Assembly: GCF_003568665.1 (NCBI RefSeq) | Contig: NZ_QXMH01000001.1 | Location: forward strand, 310,001 to 374,000 | DNA from: Chitinophaga alhagiae | Lineage (GTDB): Bacteria > Bacteroidota > Bacteroidia > Chitinophagales > Chitinophagaceae | Direction of reading: 5' to 3' | Length of the DNA: 64,000 nucleotides | Shown here: in pieces, positions 1 through 7,759 of the stretch | Layout of the letters: each line of letters opens with the position of its first letter | Position numbering within the stretch: the stretch's first letter is position 1 | The notes under the pieces: generated by a model | The model's database searches: none | Told to the model about the DNA's origin: nothing | What the model saw: the letters and a program-made list of their open reading frames with translations, nothing else | Position numbers and translations under genes: made by a program

Positions 1-53
1 CAACTCCAGATCAGCAGGAACAGGCAGCCCATATAGATCGCGTAACGTATCAC
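1..53 (-). CDS. Partial gene, N-terminus only; probably an MbnH-like di-haem peroxidase lipoprotein
   Basis: Only the first codons are present; the gene runs off the left edge. A GTG at 53 overlaps the TGA stop of the preceding gene (GTGA), typical of translational coupling. The reading gives VIRYAIYMGCLFLLIWS, a short basic stretch and a hydrophobic run like the start of a signal peptide; an internal ATG at 32 is an alternative start. The identity is inferred from context alone: MbnP-type proteins are usually followed by a di-haem cytochrome c peroxidase-like partner (MbnH). Confidence 0.35.
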   Translation of the reverse strand, partial: MIRYAIYMGCLFLLIWS

Positions 54-790
54 AGGTCGGTCACACTCGTAATGCGGAACATATTGCTATAGTTCTCCGA
101 TATTTTCCAGGCGTCTTCTCCCGGCACATGGATGGTAGCGGTTTGCGCAAACTGCACCTGGTTGGGCAGGCTGAACCAGGTATACAGGTCTGCCTTGATG
201 GTTACATCAGGCTTGCGGTCTGCCGCCACCGTGAGGCTGATGGGGCTTACCAGGCTGATGCGCCGCACCGCGTTGTACTCCCCCCTGAACCCGCCGATGT
301 GAAAGGTCAGCGCCTGCCCCGCCGCTGCGGATGCGGGAGACGTGCCTTCCATCTTCGCCATGATGTACCCGCTGTTCCAGCTCCAGAACATGCCGTTTAC
401 AGGGTCCAAAGCGCCTGTTTGCGCCCCGCTTACATTGCGGACGCTGTCTACCCCCAGCAGAAAGGAAAAAGCCCTGTATTCGCCCCGCGGGGCCATTACC
501 TGCAGGGTCCTGGAAGCCGGCTTGCTTTCATCTACCAGGAAGTAGGTGTCAGCCAGCTTCACTTCGCTGTTGTCCATCCGTACCAGGGTGATGTTGCTGA
601 TGTAATACCTGAAGGCGCTCACGGTAAAGGCCTCTCCCGCCGCATTGGTATAGCTGGCCGTATTAAGGGTGAGCGCGGCCCCGTTCACCACGTTGGTGAA
701 GGTAAGCTGGAGGGTGCCCTGCTCCTGCTTTTCCTTTTTACAGGCCATCAATAGCATGAAGAAAATGTACAGGAGGGCTTTTGGTTTCAT
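50..790 (-). CDS. MbnP-like copper-associated periplasmic lipoprotein
   Basis: The 246-aa product resembles the MbnP family, surface or periplasmic proteins linked to copper binding through an oxidised tryptophan and normally paired with a MbnH di-haem enzyme. It opens with a lipoprotein signal ending LLMAC (Cys17). Family-like segments are FRYYISNI near residue 60 and a GVDSVRN...GALDPVNGMFWSWNSGY block near residues 112-141, rich in Trp and aromatic residues. The frame stays open upstream to 1153, but that part is the non-coding repeat at 926-1111, so the ATG at 790 directly before the lipoprotein signal is chosen. Function is inferred from family resemblance. Confidence 0.7.
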   Translation of the reverse strand: MKPKALLYIFFMLLMACKKEKQEQGTLQLTFTNVVNGAALTLNTASYTNAAGEAFTVSAFRYYISNITLVRMDNSEVKLADTYFLVDESKPASRTLQVMAPRGEYRAFSFLLGVDSVRNVSGAQTGALDPVNGMFWSWNSGYIMAKMEGTSPASAAAGQALTFHIGGFRGEYNAVRRISLVSPISLTVAADRKPDVTIKADLYTWFSLPNQVQFAQTATIHVPGEDAWKISENYSNMFRITSVTDL

Positions 791-925
791 ATGCGGAGGT
801 TTCTGTTGTGAAAGGTACAAAAAAGGCGGCACCTCCCCTGCTATTTCGTCCTTTCCGGGCGGCAGCGGTATGGCAACAGCCGGGTGGACTTTTGAACATT
901 TTACTGATAAACAATGCTTTACATA

Positions 926-1111
926 CAGATAAGGCATAGATAAGTTACCTCTATATAGGGGTGAGATATGGATGGGATATCCTTGGGACATGGGTATGAT
1001 ATGGGTAAGATATCCTATCTCAAACCCGCCAGCAGCAAGGCTTTTGGCCTTGTCCTGAAATAGGTTTGCACCTTTGGTTAGAAAATCCTGATAAAGGTTT
1101 GCAGGGTCCAA
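926..1111 (-). repeat. Dispersed non-coding repeat, copy 1
   Basis: On the minus strand this reads TTTTTGGACCCTGCAAACC and continues through GGTGCAAACCTATTTCAGGA and CTTGCTGCTGGCGGG into a TATCC-rich half ending near GCCTTATC. The same sequence occurs at 61573-61759 in the opposite orientation. The first ~116 bases differ at about seven positions plus a 2-base gap. The element carries a hairpin CAAGGC-CAAAA-GCCTTG and a core palindrome ACCTCTATATAGGGGT (948-963). It begins in the T-run of the fucose-operon terminator and fills most of the 790-1165 gene-free stretch. Not recognised as a known family. Confidence 0.85.
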
Positions 1112-1142
1112 AAAAAATCCCGGCAGCCGCCAGGCTACCGGG
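1110..1142 (-). terminator. Intrinsic terminator of the fucose operon
   Basis: On the minus strand a 9-bp stem CCCGGTAGC / GCTGCCGGG (one G-U pair in RNA) with a 6-base loop is followed by ATTTTTTTT. It lies 22 bases past the permease stop codon. Confidence 0.85.
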
Positions 1143-1164
1143 ACTATGTACAATCAATGAATGT

Positions 1165-2415
1165 TTACCTGATCCGGTATCCCCGCCAGCCGTAAAAGAA
1201 CACAATTACGAAGCAGATAAGGGGCACTATGAAAGAGAACGCGGTAGACTGTGTTTCCGCCACCGTGCCCATTACGTAGGGCACCAGCGCGCCGCCCACA
1301 ATGGCCATGATCTGGTAGGAAGAACCTTCTTTGGTATGATCTCCCAGGCCTTTCACCGCCAGTGCAAAAATAGTGGGGAACATGATGGACATGAAGAAGA
1401 AGATGGCCATCAGCCCGTATACGGACACGGCCCCCTGGCCGGACATTACCAGCGCGCACAGCGCGGTATTGATCAGCGCGTATACGGCGAGCAGCGTATT
1501 GGGCGCAATTTTGCGCATGAGCGCCGTGCCCACAAAACGCCCTATGGTAAAGAGGCCCAGGGCTACGCCCAGCATGGCGGAGCCTTTGGCGCTGGTAGCC
1601 CCTTCCCAGTATTCCGTTACATAGTTGATGAAGAGCGCGCCAACGCCCACCTGGGCGGCCACATAAAAGAACTGCGCCACTACGCCCCATACAAAGTGGC
1701 GGTGGGCAAACAGCCCTTTACCCGCGCCGCTCTTTGCGGCGGCGCCTTCTTCCGCGACGGAGATCTCCGGCAGGCGGGTGCGGTAAAAAAGGAACGCTAT
1801 GAACAGCACAATTGCCGCCATCACGATGTATACAAGTTGTACGGATGAAAGATCAGCACTGCCGCCGGCGCCTTCTCCCGCTCCGCCAAAAAACAATTGA
1901 GAGGCGATCAGCGGGCCCAGGAAAGAGCCCAGCCCGTTGAAGCACTGGGACAGGTTGAGGCGGAACTCCGAGCGGGATTTGTCTCCCAGCACCGTCACGT
2001 AAGGGTTGGCCGCGGTTTCGAGGAAGGTAAGCCCGGAAGCCAGTACGAACAAGGCCAGCAGGAAAAAATTGAAGTTGGCGAAATGGGCCGAAGGGTAGAA
2101 CAGCGCCGCCCCGGCCGCGTACAGCAGCAATCCGAAAATGATGCCTGACTTGTAGCTGTACTTCTTCATGAAGTACCCCGCCGGCAGCGCCATAATGAAA
2201 TAGGCGCCGAAGTAGGCGGCCTGCAGCAGGGTGGAACGGGCCTTGTCTATAGACAGCGCTTCCTGGAAGTGTTTGTTCAGCACGTCCAGCAGCCCGTAAG
2301 CCAGGCCCCACATAAAGAACAGGCTGGTTACAAGAATGAAGGGAAATAAATACTTCTGACCGTTTTGTGTACCGGTGGGTGTATAACTGGTTGTGGAAAC
2401 TGCGCCCCCTGCCAT
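1165..2415 (-). CDS. fucP: L-fucose permease, FucP-type sugar MFS transporter (FHS family)
   Basis: The 416-aa protein has about twelve hydrophobic segments and the FHS-family opening LFPFILVTSLFFMWGLAYGL followed by LLDVLNKHFQ, plus AAYFGAYFIMALPAGYFMKK and a central LTFLETAANPYV motif. Family members import L-fucose or other sugars with protons across the inner membrane. A TTG two codons upstream also opens the frame; the ATG at 2415 is preferred. It is the last gene of the minus-strand L-fucose operon, 54 bases after the fucose dehydrogenase, and is followed by a strong terminator, so it probably supplies substrate to the enzymes upstream. Fucose rather than another sugar is inferred from these neighbours. 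Confidence 0.9.
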   Translation of the reverse strand: MAGGAVSTTSYTPTGTQNGQKYLFPFILVTSLFFMWGLAYGLLDVLNKHFQEALSIDKARSTLLQAAYFGAYFIMALPAGYFMKKYSYKSGIIFGLLLYAAGAALFYPSAHFANFNFFLLALFVLASGLTFLETAANPYVTVLGDKSRSEFRLNLSQCFNGLGSFLGPLIASQLFFGGAGEGAGGSADLSSVQLVYIVMAAIVLFIAFLFYRTRLPEISVAEEGAAAKSGAGKGLFAHRHFVWGVVAQFFYVAAQVGVGALFINYVTEYWEGATSAKGSAMLGVALGLFTIGRFVGTALMRKIAPNTLLAVYALINTALCALVMSGQGAVSVYGLMAIFFFMSIMFPTIFALAVKGLGDHTKEGSSYQIMAIVGGALVPYVMGTVAETQSTAFSFIVPLICFVIVFFYGWRGYRIR

Positions 2416-2469
2416 ATACAATTGCGTTTAGAGTGAATAATTATCAGTGGAATTTTAATGCGCGCTGTA

Positions 2470-3252
2470 TTAACTGATGGAACGGTCGAGGTGCGTATAC
2501 CCACCGTCTACATACACGATTTGCCCGGTAGTATGCGCGGAAAGGCCGCTGAGCAGGAAAACCGTCATGCCCGCAATTTCATCTGCCGTGGTCATGCGCT
2601 GTTCCAGCGGAATTTTGGACACGATGGACTTCAGTTTTTCCTGCGGGTTGGGCAGTGAGTTGATCCAGGTCTCGTACAAGGGCGTCCACACTTCCGCGGG
2701 TATCACCGTATTCACACGTACGGCATACGGCAGCAGCTCCACGGCCCATTCACGGGTGAGCGCATTGATAGCGCCTTTGGAAGCGGCATAACCGGAGGTG
2801 TTGCCCTGCCCGGTGGCGGCCACTTTGGAGCCGATGTTCACAATGTTGCCTTTCACTGCTTTCAGGTAAGGCAAGGCATAGTGGGCCAGGTTGTAATAAT
2901 GGGAAAGATTGTTCTGCAGGGACGCCATGAATTTTTCAGGGCTGCCGTTTTCCAGGCCCACCCCGTCATTGGCGCCGGCGTTGTTGATGAGGCCGTCTAT
3001 TCTGCCGTATTCTTTCACGGTAAGGTCTATCACCTTCTTGCAATCTTCCACGTTGCCCAGTTCCGCCTGTATGCCAAACGCCTTGCCGCCTGCCTGGCGG
3101 ATGGCCGCCACGGCTTTTTCATTGTCTGCCTCCTTGCGGCCGGCAATAACGGCTATGCCGCCTTCTGCCGCTACCAGTTTTGCCACCGCTTCCCCAATGC
3201 CTTTGGCGCCGCCGGTAACGATCACCACTTTGTCCTGTAATCCGAGATCCAT
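2470..3252 (-). CDS. SDR-family L-fucose dehydrogenase
   Basis: A 260-aa classical short-chain dehydrogenase. The cofactor motif TGGAKGIG is at residues 13-20, NNAG at 90-93, and the catalytic Ser142, Tyr155 and Lys159 lie in GSKVAATGQG and YAASK. The stretch around NAGANDGVGL and the ALTREWA...RVN.V.PAEVWTP.Y..W block is characteristic of the SDR group that oxidises L-fucose at C1 to L-fucono-1,5-lactone. Next in the operon (14-base gap upstream) is the lactonase that would hydrolyse this product. NAD versus NADP preference cannot be decided by eye. Substrate assignment is inferred from family resemblance plus operon context. Confidence 0.85.
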   Translation of the reverse strand: MDLGLQDKVVIVTGGAKGIGEAVAKLVAAEGGIAVIAGRKEADNEKAVAAIRQAGGKAFGIQAELGNVEDCKKVIDLTVKEYGRIDGLINNAGANDGVGLENGSPEKFMASLQNNLSHYYNLAHYALPYLKAVKGNIVNIGSKVAATGQGNTSGYAASKGAINALTREWAVELLPYAVRVNTVIPAEVWTPLYETWINSLPNPQEKLKSIVSKIPLEQRMTTADEIAGMTVFLLSGLSAHTTGQIVYVDGGYTHLDRSIS

Positions 3253-3265
3253 TTTGATGTATTGT

Positions 3266-4090
3266 TTAAATTAATTTATAAAATGCTGCCGCATTGCCGC
3301 CCATGATCTGCGCCTGTTCTGCCGCGGAAAGAGTGGCAATGTAATCCGTCACGATCTGCTTCACCTGCGGGTAAGACGCCGCCATCAGGCATACCGGCCA
3401 GTCTGACCCGAACATCAGGCGGCCGGGGCCAAAGGCTTCGAGCGCTACGTTGAGGAAAGGAATAAAATCCTCCTGCTGCCAGTTTTGCAGGTCTGCCTCC
3501 GTTACCATGCCGCTCAATTTGCAATGCACGTGAGGCATGGCGCCCAGCGCGCGGATGTGTTGCTCCCAGCCTTTCAGCTCCCCTGTTTCAAAATCCGGTT
3601 TGGCCAGATGGTCTACCACAAAGCGCTGCTCCGGGAACTTTTTTGCAAAAGCTACGGCAGCGGGCAACTGGTGCGGGTAAATGAGTATATCGTACGCCAG
3701 GTCAAACTGCTTCAACGCGGCAATGCCCCGGCCAAAATCTTCGCGCAGCAAAAATTCCTTGTCGGGTTCGCCTTGCACAATATGCCTGACACCCTTCAGC
3801 AGGGGATATTGGGAGAAATGCGCGAGGCGCTCCGTTACGTTGGGGCTGCGCAGGTCTACCCAGCCTACCACGCCTTTGATGAAATCATCTTCCGCCGCCA
3901 GTTGCAGCAGGAAATCGGTTTCCGCTTCGCTCTGGTCTGCCTGAACGGCCACGCAGCCGTTTACGCCGTTGGCTTCCAGCACAGGCGCAAGATCTGCGGG
4001 CAAAAAGTTTCTACGGATGCTGTTATCCGTCATCCAGGTATCCCGTGCGGGATCAAATATCCAGAAATGCTGGTGGGAGTCTATGATCAT
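3266..4090 (-). CDS. Amidohydrolase-2 family L-fuconolactone hydrolase
   Basis: 274 aa, COG3618-type metal-dependent TIM-barrel hydrolase. The metal motif HQHFW is at residues 6-10, YPHQL at 139-143, DHLAKP at 160-165, KLSGM at 191-195 and GSDWP at 228-232, the expected set for the sugar-lactonase branch. It should hydrolyse L-fucono-1,5-lactone to L-fuconate in the cytoplasm; no signal peptide is present. It sits between the mutarotase and the fucose dehydrogenase. A related rhamnonolactone or galactonolactone specificity is possible; fucose is favoured because of the two neighbouring SDRs. Confidence 0.85.
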   Translation of the reverse strand: MIIDSHQHFWIFDPARDTWMTDNSIRRNFLPADLAPVLEANGVNGCVAVQADQSEAETDFLLQLAAEDDFIKGVVGWVDLRSPNVTERLAHFSQYPLLKGVRHIVQGEPDKEFLLREDFGRGIAALKQFDLAYDILIYPHQLPAAVAFAKKFPEQRFVVDHLAKPDFETGELKGWEQHIRALGAMPHVHCKLSGMVTEADLQNWQQEDFIPFLNVALEAFGPGRLMFGSDWPVCLMAASYPQVKQIVTDYIATLSAAEQAQIMGGNAAAFYKLI

Positions 4091-4197
4091 AAAAAAAGTT
4101 CAGTTTCTCACCGGTGCGCGCCCATGCAGGAAGCACCAGCTGATATGCATAACCTGTCCTGTCATCTGCCGTTCAGTTCTTCCCGGCATGCGCCCTG

Positions 4198-4527
4198 TCA
4201 CAAAGCAAATATCTGGTGCATCAATACCCACTTCTCACCTGGTTTGGCTGTGGGGATGGCCTGCTGGAACGTCCACATGTACGCTTCCCATTTCTGCACA
4301 ATGGGACTGGCCGCGTCCATGGCTTCCTTGCGCTCAAAGGTGAACGTATCGTCCACTTCCATGATCATGAACAGGCGGTTTCCGGTGCGGTAAATATCCA
4401 TCACGGTAATGCCCGCATCGATGATGCTCTGGTGGATCTCCGGCCAGATGCCGCGGTGTATCTTTTCGTATTCCGCAATTACGGCCGGGTCGTCTTTAAG
4501 ATCGAGCGTGTAACAATATCTTTTCAT
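4198..4527 (-). CDS. RhaM-type L-rhamnose/L-fucose mutarotase
   Basis: A 109-aa single-domain protein with the RhaM fold signature: MKRYCYTLDL start, HRGIWPE at residues 24-30 carrying the catalytic His, IYRTGNRLFMIMEV in the middle and W-rich QKWEAYMWTFQQ before the C-terminus. Family members interconvert the alpha and beta anomers of 6-deoxy-L-sugars, supplying the form used by the dehydrogenase. It lies 6 bases after the diketo-acid hydrolase and 107 bases before the lactonase. It is not related to FucU, so the rhamnose-type mutarotase appears to have been recruited to a fucose operon. Confidence 0.85.
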   Translation of the reverse strand: MKRYCYTLDLKDDPAVIAEYEKIHRGIWPEIHQSIIDAGITVMDIYRTGNRLFMIMEVDDTFTFERKEAMDAASPIVQKWEAYMWTFQQAIPTAKPGEKWVLMHQIFAL

Positions 4528-4533
4528 GGTGAA

Positions 4534-5388
4534 CTATTTTTTCCAGGCCACTGCCGTTTGTTTGGAAGCGCCCAGCCCGTCAATACCCAGCTCCACCACA
4601 TCGCCCGCTTTCAGGAACACCTGCGGGTTGAGGCCCAGGCCTACGCCTGCGGGCGTACCGGTAGAAATCACATCGCCCGGCAGCAGGGTCATGAACTGGC
4701 TGAGATAAGATACAATGAAGGGGATGTTGAAGATGAGGTTGGAAGTATTGCCGTCCTGGTACTTTTTACCATTCACCGTGAGCCAGAGGCGGAGGTTGTT
4801 CACATCGGCGATCTCATCTTTCGTAACCAGCCAGGGGCCCAGCGGCGCAAATGTATCGTTGCTTTTTCCCTTTACCCACTGGCCGCCTCTTTCCAGCTGG
4901 AACTCGCGTTCGCTGTAGTCGTTATGCAGGCAGTAGCCGGCCACATAGTTCATCGCATCTTTTTCCTCCACATAGCTCGTTCTTTTACCGATCACCACGG
5001 CCAGTTCCACCTCCCAGTCTGTTTTAACGCTGTTGCGGGGGATCACCAGGTCATCGTTCGGGCCCACCAGGGAGGAAGTGGACTTGAAGAACACAATCGG
5101 CTCTTTCGGGATGGCGGCGCCGGTCTCTTTGGCGTGGTCCGCATAGTTGAGGCCGATGCAAATGATCTTGGAAGGCCGCTGAACGGGAGCGCCCAACCGG
5201 GTGCCCTCCGGTACCTGCGGGCATTTGCCCTCATTAGCCGCCCACCATGCGGCAAAACGGCTGAGGCCGTCTGCTTCAAAAAAACGCTCGCCAAAATCTT
5301 CCCCGAAAGCGGAAGCGTCAAACATACCTGCCGCTGTTACTACACCCGGTTTTTCTTCTCCCGGTAATCCGAACCTGATCAGTTTCAT
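4534..5388 (-). CDS. FAH-family 2,4-diketo-3-deoxy-L-fuconate hydrolase
   Basis: 284 aa of the fumarylacetoacetate hydrolase fold. Visible motifs are GLNYADHAKE (79-88), FFKSTSSLVGPND (100-112), the metal-binding DWEVELAVVIG (124-134), NDYSEREFQ (156-164), and STGTPAGVGLG near the C-terminus. In the non-phosphorylated fucose pathway such an enzyme cleaves 2,4-diketo-3-deoxy-L-fuconate to pyruvate and L-lactate; the product of the SDR at 6151-6933 would be its substrate. It follows the unknown lipoprotein gene by 8 bases and precedes the mutarotase. Other FAH-family substrates are possible; context gives the specific call. Confidence 0.82.
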   Translation of the reverse strand: MKLIRFGLPGEEKPGVVTAAGMFDASAFGEDFGERFFEADGLSRFAAWWAANEGKCPQVPEGTRLGAPVQRPSKIICIGLNYADHAKETGAAIPKEPIVFFKSTSSLVGPNDDLVIPRNSVKTDWEVELAVVIGKRTSYVEEKDAMNYVAGYCLHNDYSEREFQLERGGQWVKGKSNDTFAPLGPWLVTKDEIADVNNLRLWLTVNGKKYQDGNTSNLIFNIPFIVSYLSQFMTLLPGDVISTGTPAGVGLGLNPQVFLKAGDVVELGIDGLGASKQTAVAWKK

Positions 5389-5396
5389 ATCTTTTG

Positions 5397-6146
5397 TTAT
5401 TTTATTACTGTTTGCAATGTTTTATAGCCTAAACGGCCATTTACTACTTTTACCTGGTAAAATTCTTCCAGCTCGCCGTTCACCTCCACGCCTACTATCG
5501 CTTCATCATCCGCCAGCGCCTGTATGTAAGGCTTTGCGCCATCGGGCACCGGCATTTCCAGCGTGCGCTCCACGCCCGCAAACTTCATGTACACATTCGT
5601 TACATTCTTGCTGCTGCCCGGTTTCAGGGCAACTATGAAGTCTTCCAGGATGAGGCCCGACTGGATGTTCTTTTCATACCGGGTGAGCTTGGGTTGCTGG
5701 CGGATCACGTCTCCCAGGCCCATTACCTTTTCCATGTACCGGTAGATCTTCTGCGGCGGAGAAGGCACCCACAACACCTTCAGGCGCTTCCCGTCTTGCG
5801 AGGCATGGTAATACCGGGTATCTCGGTTGGGTTTGATAAAACCGATCCACACGGAATTAGGCTCGTCCCAAAAAACGCGGTAGATGGCCGTATCCGGAAA
5901 ATCCTTCACCAGCGGCAGATCTTTGTACGTTCTTTCATACCGCATGGTATCTATTGTGAAATGGAAGGTAACGATGGAAGTATCTTTATCCCTGTCTTGT
6001 ATCACTACCTGCATGGTACCGGCAGGCTGGGCCGGCCGCAGTTGCGCTTCATCCGTGGCATTTTGTTCTTCGCCGTTCTTCTGCCCGCCGCTGTTGCAGG
6101 CGGCAACAGCCAGCAGCAGGGCCATGGCGGCATATATTAATTTCAT
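5397..6146 (-). CDS. Unidentified lipoprotein inside the fucose operon
   Basis: 249 aa, not recognised. It begins with a lipoprotein signal (AMALLLAVAAC, Cys17) followed by a charged linker, so it should be exported and lipid-anchored. The body has no membrane segment; a segment near residues 135-160 (PQKIYRYMEKVMGLGDV) looks helical and the rest looks beta-rich. It is tightly packed: 4 bases after the upstream SDR and 8 before the FAH hydrolase, so it is almost certainly co-transcribed with cytoplasmic catabolic enzymes. Nothing in the sequence says whether it binds sugar or is a passenger. Confidence 0.75.
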   Translation of the reverse strand: MKLIYAAMALLLAVAACNSGGQKNGEEQNATDEAQLRPAQPAGTMQVVIQDRDKDTSIVTFHFTIDTMRYERTYKDLPLVKDFPDTAIYRVFWDEPNSVWIGFIKPNRDTRYYHASQDGKRLKVLWVPSPPQKIYRYMEKVMGLGDVIRQQPKLTRYEKNIQSGLILEDFIVALKPGSSKNVTNVYMKFAGVERTLEMPVPDGAKPYIQALADDEAIVGVEVNGELEEFYQVKVVNGRLGYKTLQTVIK

Positions 6147-6150
6147 CGGT

Positions 6151-6933
6151 CTAGTTATTCAGCTTAATAAATCCGCCATCAATCGGGTAATCGCAACCGG
6201 TGATGAAACCGGCTTCGTCAGAGCAGAGGAACAGCGCCAGGTAGCCCACTTCTTCCGGTTTGGCCATACGGCCGATGGGCTGTGTTTTAGACAGCTTGTC
6301 AAACATCTCCGCTTCCCTGCCGGGGTAATTTTTGGCAATAAAGCCGTCAACAAAGGGCGTATGCACCCTGGCCGGCGAAAGGCTGTTTACGCGTACCTTG
6401 TCTGCCAGGTAATCTTTGGCCGCTGACAGCGTCATGGTCATTACCGCCCCCTTGCTCATGGAATAGGCAAAACGGTCGGGAATGCCCACCGTGGCCGCAA
6501 TGGACGCAATGTTGAGGATCACGCCGCCGCCCTGTTTTTTCATTTGTTCTATTACCGCGTACATGCAATTGTACGTACCCTTTACGTTTACGGCAAACAC
6601 CCTGTCAAAGTCCGCTTCCGCCGTGGTTTCCAGCTTGCCCACGTGCGCAATGCCCGCGCAGTTGACCAGGATATCCAGCCGGCCGCGACTTTGAATGATG
6701 CCCTGCATCACGGCTATCACCGCTGCCTGGTCTGCCACGTTGCAGCCATGCACCTGGGCCTGGCCGCCTGCGGCTTTGATCTCGTCTATCGTACCCTGGC
6801 CACCCGCTTCATTCAGCTCCAGCACATGCACCAGCGCCCCACTGGCCGCCAGGCATTTGGCGATGGCCTGTCCTATGCCGCTTCCACCGCCTGTTACAAC
6901 GGCCACCTTTCCATCTAACCGGAAAAAACTCAT
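6151..6933 (-). CDS. SDR-family 2-keto-3-deoxy-L-fuconate dehydrogenase
   Basis: A 260-aa classical SDR with TGGGSGIG at residues 14-21, NCAG at 91-94, and catalytic Ser144, Tyr157 and Lys161 (YSMSK). The C-terminal part PARVHTPFVDGFI, GREAEMF..LS, QPIGRMA.PEE and DYPIDGGF matches the group that oxidises 2-keto-3-deoxy-L-fuconate to the 2,4-diketo acid. It is the first gene of the minus-strand operon; the 115-base gap to the divergent dipeptidase gene must hold its promoter, but I find no perfect TAnnTTTG box there. Its substrate would come from an L-fuconate dehydratase, which is not in this window. Confidence 0.85.
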   Translation of the reverse strand: MSFFRLDGKVAVVTGGGSGIGQAIAKCLAASGALVHVLELNEAGGQGTIDEIKAAGGQAQVHGCNVADQAAVIAVMQGIIQSRGRLDILVNCAGIAHVGKLETTAEADFDRVFAVNVKGTYNCMYAVIEQMKKQGGGVILNIASIAATVGIPDRFAYSMSKGAVMTMTLSAAKDYLADKVRVNSLSPARVHTPFVDGFIAKNYPGREAEMFDKLSKTQPIGRMAKPEEVGYLALFLCSDEAGFITGCDYPIDGGFIKLNN

Positions 6934-7048
6934 CTTCGTGTAATTTTAAAGGTTCTAAAATACCTCAATTATAAGGCTAATTGCAATTCTTTTTTAGCTA
7001 CATTTTGTACTTTCTTGCCTATTTTTAAGACTGTCTAAATCGATTCTA

Positions 7049-7723
7049 GTGAAAAATATATTCATCCTCTGTCTTTTGCTGGCCCCTTTATGCCTGGCGG
7101 CGCAGGAAATCCCTCTTAATAAATATGGCCTGCCGGTGGTTACCACCCGGCAGCTGTACGAGCAACAGGTGCGGGCAGACGGGCAGATGCGGCTCATAAA
7201 AGTAGATAATATGGCCATAGATGTAAAGTATGCCACCACGCAGAACTTTACGAAAAAGGTGCTGTACCCCTTTGCCGCCGTATACCTGCGGCAGCCCGCT
7301 TATGAGGCTTTGGTGCGCCTGCAGGAGTTCCTGGAGCCCATGGGCCTGGGCCTCAAGATATTTGACGGCTACCGCCCCTACCGGGTCACGGAAAAAATGT
7401 GGGAGATAGTGCCGGACGACCGGTATGCCGCCGATCCGAAAACCGGCTCCGGCCACAACCGCGGCGTAGCGGTAGACCTCACGCTCATCTACCTCAAGAC
7501 CGGGCAGGAACTGCCCATGCCCACGCCTTATGACGATTTCACCGAAAAAGCCCACCATGATTATATGGACCTGGACCCCGAAGTGCTGGAGAACCGCACC
7601 CTGCTGCGCTCCCTCATGGAAGCCCACGGCTTTGTGGCCCTCGAAACAGAGTGGTGGCATTATTACCTGAAAAACCCTTCCCGTTTTCCGCTGATGGACA
7701 TCGGGTTTGAGGAGCTGCAATAA
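7049..7723 (+). CDS. D-alanyl-D-alanine dipeptidase, VanX-like (peptidase M15D)
   Basis: 224 aa with a cleavable signal peptide (about residues 1-18), so periplasmic. The zinc peptidase motifs are complete: DGYRPYR at 106-112, SGHNRGVAVD at 134-143 (His136, Asp143) and EWWHY at 201-205 (Glu201, His204). Family members cleave D-Ala-D-Ala; in species without vancomycin-resistance clusters they are used in peptidoglycan turnover. The start is GTG at 7049, directly before the signal sequence. It is divergent from the fucose operon and followed after 36 bases by the DUF1080 gene. No vanH/vanA-like genes are nearby, so a resistance role is unlikely. Confidence 0.9.
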   Translation: MKNIFILCLLLAPLCLAAQEIPLNKYGLPVVTTRQLYEQQVRADGQMRLIKVDNMAIDVKYATTQNFTKKVLYPFAAVYLRQPAYEALVRLQEFLEPMGLGLKIFDGYRPYRVTEKMWEIVPDDRYAADPKTGSGHNRGVAVDLTLIYLKTGQELPMPTPYDDFTEKAHHDYMDLDPEVLENRTLLRSLMEAHGFVALETEWWHYYLKNPSRFPLMDIGFEELQ

Positions 7724-7759
7724 TTTTTATAGCTTAACAGCCTAATTCGCTACTCGTCT

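Noticed and set aside
791..1153. Open frame extending the MbnP-like gene upstream by about 120 codons
   Set aside because: It consists of the dispersed repeat; the lipoprotein signal starts at 790.
7049..7723. Vancomycin-resistance cluster
   Set aside because: Only a VanX-like gene is present; no vanH, vanA or regulators, so a cell-wall turnover role is more likely.
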